A stretch of DNA of 7,691 nt from DATNBT01 sp964579765 (GCA_964579765.1 CAZOIK010000132.1:1-7691); one strand, 5' to 3'. Counted from the first letter of the stretch, positions 1 to 6,850 are shown. The notes: a model not told the origin generated them from the sequence alone. Numbers and translations: made by a program.

Positions 1-10
1 CTTTGTTCAT
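1..10 (-). CDS. Start of the gene downstream of the RND pump (only Met-Asn-Lys visible)
   Basis: An ATG on the minus strand at 10-8 overlaps the TGA stop of the RND gene in the classic ATGA arrangement, and reads Met-Asn-Lys before the window ends. A good Shine-Dalgarno sequence, AGGGAG (complement of 16-21), lies 5 nt ahead of this ATG, inside the end of the RND gene. The overlap and the ribosome site together argue for a real, translationally coupled gene. RND permeases are normally encoded beside a periplasmic adaptor (membrane fusion protein) and an outer-membrane channel, and neither is seen elsewhere in the window, so one of these is the natural expectation. Three residues cannot show which, and the identity is inference from context only. 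Confidence 0.6.
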
Positions 11-3000
11 TCCGTCTCCCTGCGGGTTCGCCCGTGCAGCAGCGCGAACACCGCCGGCACGAAGAAGAGCGTCGCCACCGTGGCGAGCGTGAGGCCGCCG
101 ATGACCGCCCGGCCGAGCGGCGCGTTCTGCTCGCCGCCCTCCCCGAAGCCGAGCGCCATCGGCACCATGCCGATGATCATGGCCAGCGCGGTCATCAGCA
201 CCGGCCGGAAGCGCGTAAAGCCCGCGTCGAGCGCGGCCGCGGCGGCCGTCCGTCCGCGCGCGAGCTCGTCTTTCGCGAAGCTCACGACGAGAATGCTGTT
301 CGCCGTCGCGACGCCCATGCACATGATGGCGCCCGTCAACGACGGCACGCTGAACGTCGTGTGCGTCAGGAACAGGATCCAGATGATGCCGGCCAGCGCC
401 GCGGGCAGCGCCGAGATGATGATGAACGGATCCAGCCACGACTGGAAGTTGACGACGATGAGCAGGTAGACGAGCGCGATGGCCAGCGCCAGCCCGCCGA
501 GCAGGCCGTTGAACGACGAGTTCATCGTCTCGACCTGGCCGCGCAGCACCGTGTTCGATCCGCGCGGCAGCTCTTTCTGGGCGCCGTCCATGATCCGCGT
601 CACCTCGCGCGACACGGCGCCGAGATCGCGGCCCTGCACGGACGCGTAAAGGTCGATCACCGGCTGCACGTTGTAGTGCGACACGGCGGCGATGTGCGCG
701 TCGCGTTTCACCGACGCGAGCGCCTCGAGCACCTGCGGCTGGCGCGCGTTCTCGCCCGTTACGGGGATGTTGCCGATGTCCTGCAGCGACGTCAGATCGT
801 ACTGCGGCGTCATCGTGGCCACCTGATAGGTGACGCCGGTCGCCGGGTTCAACCAGACGGTCGGCGTCGTCTGGCCGCTGCCCGAGAGGGAGATCAGCAG
901 GTTGTTGGCGACGTCGCGCTGCGTGAACCCGGTCGCGGCCGCGCGCGTGCGGTCAACGTCGAGCTGCAGCATCGGCTGGTTGAACGGCTGGTGCACGCGC
1001 AGGTCAACGATGCCGGGCACGCGCGCCAGCCGCTTCTCGATCGTGTCCGCGAACCGGCGGTTCGCTTCGAGGTTGCGGCCGACGACCTGGAGATCGATCG
1101 GCGCCGGCAGCCCGAAGTTCAGGATCTGCGTGACGATGTCGGCCGGGATGAACGAGAACTGCACGCCGGGAAACTGGTCGTTCAGCGTCAGCCGCAGATC
1201 GTGGACGTAGGCGTCGGTCGGTCGATGGCGCTCGTCGAGCGACACCATGATGTCCGCGTCCTGCGGGCCGATGGGCGCCGAGTTGGTGTACGTCAGGTTG
1301 ATCCCGCTGTAGGGCAGGCCGATGTTGTCGCTGATGCTCGCCAGTTCCGTCTGCGGGATGAGCGTGCGAATGGCGGCTTCCACGCGATCGCAGAGCGCCG
1401 CCGTGTCCTCGATGCGCGTGCCGGTCGGCGCGCGCAGGTGCAGCTTGAACTGGCCGCTGTCCACCGAGGGGAAGAAGTCCTCGCCCACCCAGCGGATGAG
1501 GACGCCCGACGCGACGCACGCGAGCAGGAACAACGCGGCGAAGACCGCGCGGCTGTCCACGCACTGCTGCAGCACGCGGCGGTAGCCGTCGCGCAGGCGC
1601 ATGAAGCCGTGGTCGATCAGGTGCTCGAGGCGGACGAACGGGTTCCGGGTCTTCGTGTCCGCGTGAGCATCGACATGGGCCTTGAGCAGGTATTTCGCCA
1701 TCGTCGGCACGAGGGTGCGCGAGAGGACATACGAGGCGAGCATCGCAAAGACGACGGCTTCGGCCATCGGCACGAAGAGGAAGCGCGCGACGCCGGTGAG
1801 GAAGAACATCGGGACGAAGACGATGCAGATGCAGAGCGTCGAGACGAAGGCCGGAATCGCGATCTGCTGCGCGCCGTCGAGAATCGCCGGCTCGAGATCC
1901 TTGCCGGCTTCGAGGTGCGCGTTGATGTTCTCGATCGCGACCGTCGCGTCGTCCACGAGGATGCCGACGGCGAGCGCGAGGCCGCCGAGCGTCATGATGT
2001 TGATCGTCTCGCCGAGCGCGCTGAGCACGATGAGCGAACTCAGGATCGACAGCGGGATCGACACCGCGATGATGAGCGTGCTGCGCCAGCTGCCGAGGAA
2101 CACGAGGATCATCAGTGCCGTCAGGCAGCCCGCGATCACGGCCTCGCGGATGACGCCCTGGATCGAGGCGCGGACGAAGATCGACTGGTCGTTCTGCAGC
2201 TTGATGCGCACGGCCGGCGGCAGCGTCGGGGCGATGGTCTTGAGCGCCTCCTTGATGCGGTCGATCACGTCGAGCGTGGACGCGTTTCCCGTCTTCATCG
2301 CGACCATCAGCACGCCGCGCTGGCCGTCCACGCGCGCGATGTTGGTCTGCGGCGGCGAGCCGTTGCGCACGTGCGCGACGTCGTGGATGTAGATGGTCGC
2401 GCCGTTCACCGATTTGATCGGCAGGTCGTTGAGCTCCTCGACCGTCTTCGGGCTGGCGTTGAGATCGACGTCGTACTCGGTGTTGCCGATCTTCGAGGTG
2501 CCCGACGGCAGGATCAGGTTCTCGTCGCCCATGGCGTTGACGACGTCGGTCGGCGAGAGCCCCTTGGCCTTGAGCCGCTCGGGGTCGAGGTCGACGAGAA
2601 TCTGCGGCTGCTTGCCGCCGTACGGGTTGGGCATCGCGACGCCCTGCACCGTCGCCAGCTGCGTACGGATGAAGTTCTGGCCGAGGTCGTTCAGGCGCTG
2701 CTCCGACAGCCCCTCACCGGACAGGCCGAGCTGGAGCACGGGAACGCTCGACGCGTTGTACGCGAAGATGAACGGCGCCTGCGCGCCGGGCGGCATGTTG
2801 CGCAGCGTCGCCTGCGACGACGCGCCCATCTGCGCGACCGCCAGGTCGATGCGCGTACCGGGCTGGAAGAACACCTTGATGATGCTGATGCCGCGCAGCG
2901 ACTGCGACTCGATGTGCTCGATGTCGTTGACCGTGATCGTCAGCGTCCGCTCGTAGTTGCTGACGATCCGGTTCGCCATGTCCTCGGCGGACAGTCCCCC

Positions 3001-3153
3001 GTAGTTCCAGATGGCGGCGACCACCGGGATGTCGATGTTCGGAAAGATGTCCGTCGGCGTCCGCGCGATCGTCAGCGGGCCGATCCCGAGAATCAGAAGG
3101 GCGAGGACGACGAACGTGTATGGGCGATTAAGGGCGACCTTGACTATCCACAT
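7..3153 (-). CDS. RND-family efflux transporter permease (HAE-1/AcrB-like fold, divergent TM10)
   Basis: Inner-membrane proton-driven exporter of the RND superfamily, 1048 residues, full length for the family (AcrB is about 1050). The hallmark fold is visible: TM1 at about 10-30, a first periplasmic loop at 31-335, TM2-TM6 at about 336-482, a cytoplasmic linker, TM7 at about 536-554, a second periplasmic loop at 555-880, and TM8-TM12 at about 882-1038. The TM4 motif GILVDDATVAIEN (397-409) keeps the proton-relay Asp401-Asp402. TM11 keeps RFRPVLMT (981-988), matching AcrB Arg971 and Thr978. TM10 reads GVATANSIL (947-955), placing Ala951 where AcrB has the essential Lys940. The N-terminal PTDIFPNIDIPV stretch (33-44) and the TM10 form mark a recognisable subclade often annotated only as 'RND permease'; its substrate is unknown. 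The ATG start directly precedes TM1, but no strong ribosome site is seen. No adaptor or outer-membrane partner lies upstream; one may follow the coupled ATG at the left edge. Confidence 0.96.
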   Translation of the reverse strand: MWIVKVALNRPYTFVVLALLILGIGPLTIARTPTDIFPNIDIPVVAAIWNYGGLSAEDMANRIVSNYERTLTITVNDIEHIESQSLRGISIIKVFFQPGTRIDLAVAQMGASSQATLRNMPPGAQAPFIFAYNASSVPVLQLGLSGEGLSEQRLNDLGQNFIRTQLATVQGVAMPNPYGGKQPQILVDLDPERLKAKGLSPTDVVNAMGDENLILPSGTSKIGNTEYDVDLNASPKTVEELNDLPIKSVNGATIYIHDVAHVRNGSPPQTNIARVDGQRGVLMVAMKTGNASTLDVIDRIKEALKTIAPTLPPAVRIKLQNDQSIFVRASIQGVIREAVIAGCLTALMILVFLGSWRSTLIIAVSIPLSILSSLIVLSALGETINIMTLGGLALAVGILVDDATVAIENINAHLEAGKDLEPAILDGAQQIAIPAFVSTLCICIVFVPMFFLTGVARFLFVPMAEAVVFAMLASYVLSRTLVPTMAKYLLKAHVDAHADTKTRNPFVRLEHLIDHGFMRLRDGYRRVLQQCVDSRAVFAALFLLACVASGVLIRWVGEDFFPSVDSGQFKLHLRAPTGTRIEDTAALCDRVEAAIRTLIPQTELASISDNIGLPYSGINLTYTNSAPIGPQDADIMVSLDERHRPTDAYVHDLRLTLNDQFPGVQFSFIPADIVTQILNFGLPAPIDLQVVGRNLEANRRFADTIEKRLARVPGIVDLRVHQPFNQPMLQLDVDRTRAAATGFTQRDVANNLLISLSGSGQTTPTVWLNPATGVTYQVATMTPQYDLTSLQDIGNIPVTGENARQPQVLEALASVKRDAHIAAVSHYNVQPVIDLYASVQGRDLGAVSREVTRIMDGAQKELPRGSNTVLRGQVETMNSSFNGLLGGLALAIALVYLLIVVNFQSWLDPFIIISALPAALAGIIWILFLTHTTFSVPSLTGAIMCMGVATANSILVVSFAKDELARGRTAAAAALDAGFTRFRPVLMTALAMIIGMVPMALGFGEGGEQNAPLGRAVIGGLTLATVATLFFVPAVFALLHGRTRRETE

Positions 3154-3185
3154 TGCACACGGCGGCCGGACAACTCAGAAACAGA

Positions 3186-3214
3186 AGTATGAAGGCCACT
3201 TACTAGTATGCCCA
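3186..3214 (-). promoter_or_regulatory. Weak candidate sigma-70 promoter ahead of the RND gene
   Basis: On the minus strand, TGGGCA (3214-3209, 4 of 6 to TTGACA) is separated by 17 bp from CATACT (3191-3186, 4 of 6 to TATAAT). This would start transcription about 25-30 nt before the RND ATG. It straddles the DUF3443 stop codon. If real, the RND gene could be expressed apart from the genes upstream. Matches of this quality arise by chance, so this is only a candidate. Confidence 0.22.
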
Positions 3215-4405
3215 ATATGGGCCGATTCCGCCCGGCGTCGCCTGACCTTCGATGGCGGTGAACACGGTGCGCCCGTAAAAGAAGGGTAAGCCCCAGTCGA
3301 ATTGGCTATCCAGCGGGCCCGAGCCCGTGGCCTCGCCCATGACGGCGAATGTTGCGTTGAGGTTATCGACGTTTCCAGCGCTGAAAGCGACGACGGCTGA
3401 TGCGCCGTTCCCTCCAGTCAGCGTCGCAGAGAACGGACGCAGTGTCGGCGGACAGTAGAACCCGATCGAGTTCTTGCAGGCTGGCATCCCGGTGCCCGCC
3501 GTCTCAGGGAAGAAGATTGCATTCGAGCCAGAGTCGATGAAGCTCCTCGTGTAGGTTTGGCCGTTGAAGCCGGTGCGTATGTAGTAGGCCCCATCGACGG
3601 TCAGGACCGTCGCGCTGCCGAGCCCGTTGTTCGACTGCGTGCCGATGCCGAAGACGAGCGCGCCCGTCAATGAGGGCAGCCCGCCTGCCTGGGCCACGGG
3701 CAATTGGATCACGCTGCCGTTGTTGTCGGTGGAAAAACGCGCGACGGGATTCACGACTTGATTGGCGGTCTGGATCGCAGTGACTTGGCACGCGCCAGTC
3801 GCCGGACATGCGTAGTACTGACCGTAATTCGACGAGCCTGTAACAGCGCAGCCAAGCCCACAATCTTCCTTGAGGAACCCTATTCCGAGCAGGCCGTTGG
3901 CGCCGAAATCGTCAACGGTTTCCTCCGGCGGACCTTGGGCCGAACAGTCGCCAGGGATCGACGAAAACTGATCCGTGCCGACCACCTGAATGGGGATGCT
4001 GCTTGCCTGCTCGCCTGCGACCCTGACGTCCGCCGTAACGACTGGACCCCACGCCACCCCGTCCAGGAACGCCAGGCATTCCACGGTGGCCGAGCCGTTA
4101 TTTGTCTGCTGCGTCAACGGCAGCGTCAGCCTGCTCGACAGAATACGCAGGCCCGACGAGCCGGTGTCCACCTGAATTCCGTCGATCGTCTGGCAATTCG
4201 ACGTGCCCGGGACGCAAACGGTCACGCTCACGAACGCTTCGTTCAGTGCGTTGTTGGCCGGCCCGCCGTTGACGACGATGGGCACGGCGTTCGACGCGCT
4301 CGGGACGGTTCCGGCCGCTGACGGCGACGCCGGCGAGGTGGCGCCGCACTGCGGCGAGGACACCTGTGCCGCGAGGAGGAGGCCGAAGAGGACAGGACGC
4401 AGCAT
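3203..4405 (-). CDS. DUF3443 family exported protein, probable pepsin-like aspartic protease fold
   Basis: 400 residues, recognised as DUF3443 from several stretches: VVNGGPANNALNEAFVSV (44-61), DTGSSGLRILSS (80-91), the Cys-rich segment around 182-206, DNNGSVIQLP (227-236), and SFIDSGSNAIFFP (288-300). A signal peptide covers about 1-19. Cys20 follows it, but the preceding SPQ is not a proper lipobox, so secretion is likelier than lipid anchoring. The DTGSS and DSGS signatures are spaced as in two-lobed pepsins (Asp80 and Asp291). GLLGIG (171-176) resembles the pepsin 'DGILGLG' element, and the C-terminal GLPFFYGRTVFTAIEG (372-387) resembles pepsin's closing strand. Protease activity is my inference; the family is formally uncharacterised as far as I recall. 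Eleven cysteines, several in close pairs, suggest disulfides and a periplasmic or secreted location. The ATG lies 3 nt after the DUF2844 stop with no clear ribosome site, which suggests coupled translation. Confidence 0.9.
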   Translation of the reverse strand: MLRPVLFGLLLAAQVSSPQCGATSPASPSAAGTVPSASNAVPIVVNGGPANNALNEAFVSVTVCVPGTSNCQTIDGIQVDTGSSGLRILSSRLTLPLTQQTNNGSATVECLAFLDGVAWGPVVTADVRVAGEQASSIPIQVVGTDQFSSIPGDCSAQGPPEETVDDFGANGLLGIGFLKEDCGLGCAVTGSSNYGQYYACPATGACQVTAIQTANQVVNPVARFSTDNNGSVIQLPVAQAGGLPSLTGALVFGIGTQSNNGLGSATVLTVDGAYYIRTGFNGQTYTRSFIDSGSNAIFFPETAGTGMPACKNSIGFYCPPTLRPFSATLTGGNGASAVVAFSAGNVDNLNATFAVMGEATGSGPLDSQFDWGLPFFYGRTVFTAIEGQATPGGIGPYWAY

Positions 4406-4408
4406 TCG

Positions 4409-4864
4409 CTAGCGGATCACGCCTGGCGTAACGCCGGACGGAAGCAGATCCGGTGCGTACGCGATGCCGGAAAACGAGCGCGCGTGTCCCGTGGCCTGCA
4501 CCACGAGACCCTGCTCGCGAATCGTCATCGATCCGCGCGAGCGCCGCGCCCGCCGGGCGGTGACGACGGCCTGCTGATACTGGTCGAAATACTTGCCGAA
4601 GACCTGGCGGAAGTCGGGCGGCACTGGGCCCTGCCACGCGACGCCGAACACGACGCCGCCCGCGCCGTAGTATTCACGGACCGTCGTCCCCGCGGGCGTC
4701 TGCATCTCGTGAACGGTATAGCCGTCTACCCGCGCGATGCGCACGAGCGCGCTCTTCGTATGTGCGCGATCGGCTTCGACGGTGGCGACGGTGCCGCCGA
4801 GCGAGGCGAGCGCCGTCGCCGGCAGCGCCAGCGCGGCGGTGATGGAACAGAGCGTCCGGAGCAT
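4409..4864 (-). CDS. DUF2844 family exported protein
   Basis: 151 residues, recognised as DUF2844 from the N-terminal LGGTVATVEADRA (22-34), YTVHEMQTPAGTTVREYYG (49-67), VVFGVAWQGPVPPDFRQVFG (71-90), KYFDQYQ (91-97), and the terminal GHARSFSGIAYAPDLLPSGV (126-145). It has a clear signal peptide (1-20, cleavage after ALA), so the mature protein is periplasmic or secreted, about 131 residues, with no cysteine. A basic patch ARRARRSRG (103-111) separates the two conserved parts. Function is unknown. From memory, DUF2844 genes are commonly next to DUF3443 genes in Burkholderia, and the same order appears here with only 3 nt between them, so the pair probably works together. The mature protein could be a chaperone, inhibitor or substrate of its neighbour, but nothing in the sequence decides. 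The 42-nt gap upstream shows no convincing terminator. Confidence 0.88.
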   Translation of the reverse strand: MLRTLCSITAALALPATALASLGGTVATVEADRAHTKSALVRIARVDGYTVHEMQTPAGTTVREYYGAGGVVFGVAWQGPVPPDFRQVFGKYFDQYQQAVVTARRARRSRGSMTIREQGLVVQATGHARSFSGIAYAPDLLPSGVTPGVIR

Positions 4865-4906
4865 CGATGACTGATATTAACCTGCTCCGGACGTGATCAG
4901 GACGCG

Positions 4907-5305
4907 TCAGCGAGAAGCTCTGAGCGATTGTGTGACATACGCAACGATTGCCCAGACCTCATCCGCGGTCATCCGGCTCTTGAAGGCCGGCATATCCGGA
5001 TCGTGGCGGCCGTTCCAGATTTTGTAGAAGACCACGCCGCCAGGATTTCTCGACAGCGTCAGGTTCGCGGGCCGGTTCTTCCTGTCCTTGCGATCGACGT
5101 TCGGTCCGTCGCCGAGCCCCGTCGTCCCGTGACAGCCGGCACAGTTGGACAGGTAGAGCGACCGGCCGCGATCGAGCGTGTGTGGCGTGATGGCAATCGG
5201 ACTTGTCTCGGCGGCGGCTTTGTCGGGGATCGTCCAGCCGCTGCTCTGAGCTCCGAGCAGGACGGCGGCGAGGACACAGAGCGTTGCCGCATGCATAGCC
5301 TTCAT
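4907..5305 (-). CDS. Small exported class I c-type cytochrome
   Basis: 132-residue periplasmic electron carrier with one heme. A signal peptide covers about 1-20 (the hydrophobic run VLAAVLLGAQ ends it). The heme-attachment motif CAGCH lies at 55-59, with His59 as the proximal ligand. The probable distal ligand is Met105 in the DPDMPAF segment (102-108). The C-terminal helix MTADEVWAIVAYVTQSL (112-128) is typical of the cytochrome CBB3/class I fold. Short single-heme proteins of this kind act as donors or acceptors for periplasmic oxidoreductases; the partner is not in the window. The ribosome site is GGAGG (complement of 5316-5320), 10 nt before the ATG. A second in-frame ATG at codon 4 could also be used without affecting the signal peptide. 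The gene begins 18 nt after the CHRD lipoprotein, consistent with co-transcription. Confidence 0.93.
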   Translation of the reverse strand: MKAMHAATLCVLAAVLLGAQSSGWTIPDKAAAETSPIAITPHTLDRGRSLYLSNCAGCHGTTGLGDGPNVDRKDRKNRPANLTLSRNPGGVVFYKIWNGRHDPDMPAFKSRMTADEVWAIVAYVTQSLRASR

Positions 5306-5323
5306 CGCTCCGTGTCCTCCGTT

Positions 5324-5845
5324 CTACTGCTTGACCAGCTGTCCGCGCATGACGCCGCCGGGGTTGAGCGTGGTGTGGACGTTGAAATAGAACCCCGCCG
5401 GGTTGTCGATGATCGACTGCGCCGTCGCGGCGGACATGGTGATGCCGGTGCGCGTGAAGCTGCCCGCGCCGTTGGTCAGGACCACCTCGCCGGGATTGAC
5501 GGTGGTGTTGACCAGTACCGGCCCCGAGACGCCGGTCGCGCCCGTGTGGATGTGCGCGATGTTCACGACAGTCGTCGAGGGAAAGCCCTGCACGGTGACC
5601 TGGAAGTTGGTCGCGGCCGCGGTGATCGTCCCGTTCGCGTCGCGGGTCAGGGTGAAATCGATCGTCGCCGTGCCGCTACCCGTGGCTTCCGCATTCGTGA
5701 TCGCCGGCGTTTCCTGCGCTGGTGAGAGCGCCGCGGTGAAACGCACGCTGGTGGCGCCGCTCGTCGGAGACGAGGGAGACGAACTGCTGGACGAGCAGCC
5801 CGATGCGAGAAGGGTGGCGAGGACGGCGATCGACAGACGCTTCAT
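5324..5845 (-). CDS. CHRD-domain lipoprotein
   Basis: 173 residues. The N-terminus is a lipoprotein signal with the lipobox ASGC, lipidated Cys17, followed by a serine-rich flexible linker (18-33, mostly Ser/Pro), so the mature protein is membrane-anchored and faces the periplasm or cell surface. The rest (about 34-173) is a CHRD domain, first described in the animal protein chordin. It is recognised from FTAALSPAQETP (36-47), the central VVNIAHIHTGATGVSGPVLV (93-112), FYFNVHTTLNPGGVMRGQL (152-170), and alternating beta-strand character throughout. His98, His100 and His157 are in the positions conserved in CHRD domains. Biochemical function in bacteria is not known to me; binding or scaffolding roles are proposed. 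AAAGGAG (complement of 5857-5863) directly follows the upstream stop, 11 nt before the ATG. It lies between the barrel gene and the cytochrome, 19 and 18 nt apart. Confidence 0.93.
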   Translation of the reverse strand: MKRLSIAVLATLLASGCSSSSSSPSSPTSGATSVRFTAALSPAQETPAITNAEATGSGTATIDFTLTRDANGTITAAATNFQVTVQGFPSTTVVNIAHIHTGATGVSGPVLVNTTVNPGEVVLTNGAGSFTRTGITMSAATAQSIIDNPAGFYFNVHTTLNPGGVMRGQLVKQ

Positions 5846-5864
5846 GTGCGGTGACGCTCCTTTG

Positions 5865-6737
5865 TCAGAAGAACTTGCGTGTGAGGTTGAAGCCCAGATA
5901 GAGCGACTGGGGCACGCCGCCCTGCGCGGTCTGCGCGAACGTGGTGCCCGACGTGTTGCTGAAGTTCAGCTGGAAGACGTGCGCGCCCACGCGCTTCTCG
6001 ATCGCGAAGCCGTACTCGGGCGTGTCGGGCGCGTAGCCGGCGAGGCGCGGCGACGCCTCCGCCGACAGGTAGACCGTCGAGAGAATCCGCACGCGGCCGC
6101 CGACGCCGACATAGAACGTGTCGCGCGTGATGCCGAGCGGCGCATTCAGCAACGCCCCGACGTTGTGCGACCACATCGGCACCGCGTAGAGCGCGACCAC
6201 GTCGTCGATCTGGCGCGAGATCGTCGCGCCGACCGACGGCGCGTAGCGGTCGCGGAAGTTGTTGCCGCCTTCGATCGCCAGGACGGGCGAGACCGACAGC
6301 GGCATCGCGGATGACTGATGCACGACGTCCCACTTGCCGTAGAACTGGAACGTCTTGTCGTACGCCGTACGGTACACGGCCGCCTCGACGTGCCGGATCG
6401 GCGCGAAGCGGTACTCGAAGCCTACGACGGCCCCTTCGTCGAGGCCGAACAGGTTGCCGAGCTGATCGCCGAAGTCACCGCGCCGCAGGTTGCCGTTGAA
6501 GCGGTGCGTCAGCTCGAAGTTCGACTTGTGTTCCGGCAGCCGCAGCGTCGTCGGCAGGTTCACGACGCGGTAGTCGGGCTCGGCGGGCTGCAGCGCCGCG
6601 TCGTCGTCGGATTGCGCGGCGGCCGTGCGCGCGCAGGTGCCGAAAAGAGCCGCGGACACACTGAGAGCAAGGATGAAAGCAGGGGTTCGTGTGATCACGG
6701 AACGTGCAGATAGCAATCGCGGGACCAACGCGAACAC
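5865..6737 (-). CDS. DUF5777-like outer-membrane beta-barrel protein
   Basis: Up to 290 residues. It resembles DUF5777 from LRLPEHKSNFELTHRF (65-80), the LGNLFGLDEGAVVGFEYRF segment (93-111), and AVYRTAYDKTFQFYGKWDVV (120-139), which are arranged as alternating amphipathic beta-strands. The last residue is Phe after NLTRKFF, the aromatic C-terminal signature used by the BAM machinery to insert outer-membrane barrels. A signal peptide ends at about AAAQ (39-42). The open frame begins at a GTG (6737), but a second GTG at codon 14 (6698-6696) would give a more usual signal peptide (ITRTPAFILALSVSAALFG); neither has a good ribosome site, so the start is unsettled. The function of the family is unknown; I recall such genes near cytochromes and other periplasmic redox genes, which fits the neighbours here. 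It is the first gene of the minus-strand cluster and faces a divergent gene. Confidence 0.82.
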   Translation of the reverse strand: MFALVPRLLSARSVITRTPAFILALSVSAALFGTCARTAAAQSDDDAALQPAEPDYRVVNLPTTLRLPEHKSNFELTHRFNGNLRRGDFGDQLGNLFGLDEGAVVGFEYRFAPIRHVEAAVYRTAYDKTFQFYGKWDVVHQSSAMPLSVSPVLAIEGGNNFRDRYAPSVGATISRQIDDVVALYAVPMWSHNVGALLNAPLGITRDTFYVGVGGRVRILSTVYLSAEASPRLAGYAPDTPEYGFAIEKRVGAHVFQLNFSNTSGTTFAQTAQGGVPQSLYLGFNLTRKFF

Positions 6738-6850
6738 GCGTGATTGCTGTGCGATTGCGAGATCCGGAACGCGCGCCGTTACGCGAAAGGTAAGAGCTTA
6801 CGGAGCGCGTGCGCACCTGCTAGACTGGCGACGATTTTCTGGAGAGGCGA
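6738..6850. promoter_or_regulatory. Divergent intergenic region with short repeats and a palindrome
   Basis: This 113-bp region lies between two divergent genes and should hold promoters for both. Two direct copies of GATTGC occur at 6742-6747 and 6753-6758, 11 bp apart (about one helical turn). An inverted copy, GCAATC, sits at 6713-6718, inside the barrel reading frame if its upstream GTG is used. A small inverted repeat, GTAAG-AG-CTTAC, spans 6790-6801. For the plus gene, TAGACT at 6821-6826 is a 4-of-6 match to a -10 box, with no good -35. These may be operator sites, but none matches a regulator I recognise. Confidence 0.3.
6841..6847 (+). promoter_or_regulatory. Ribosome binding site of the plus-strand gene
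   Basis: GGAGAGG lies 3 nt before the ATG at 6851 and 6 nt before the next ATG at 6854. The spacing slightly favours the second ATG, which changes the protein by a single methionine. Confidence 0.6.

Noticed and set aside
34..3192. A very long open frame (1052 codons) on the plus strand, opposite the RND gene.
   Set aside because: Its translation is dominated by Arg, His, Asp and Glu with no domain or membrane pattern. It is the usual antisense shadow of a high-GC gene; the minus-strand frame is an unmistakable RND permease.
3210..3222. Inverted repeat GCCCA-ATA-TGGGC at the 3' end of the DUF3443 gene, considered as a terminator.
   Set aside because: The stem is only 5 bp, lies within the coding sequence, and no T-run follows on the minus strand.
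4346..4348. Cys20 of the DUF3443 protein as a lipoprotein attachment site.
   Set aside because: The three residues before it are Ser-Pro-Gln, which do not fit a lipobox; Gln at -1 is not accepted by signal peptidase II.
4865..4906. Possible terminator or promoter in the 42-nt gap between the cytochrome and DUF2844 genes (CTGAT/ATCAG arms; TAATAT on the minus strand).
   Set aside because: The arms are 5 bp with a 20-nt loop and no T-run; the TAATAT has no -35 partner and sits too close to the start codon to be convincing.
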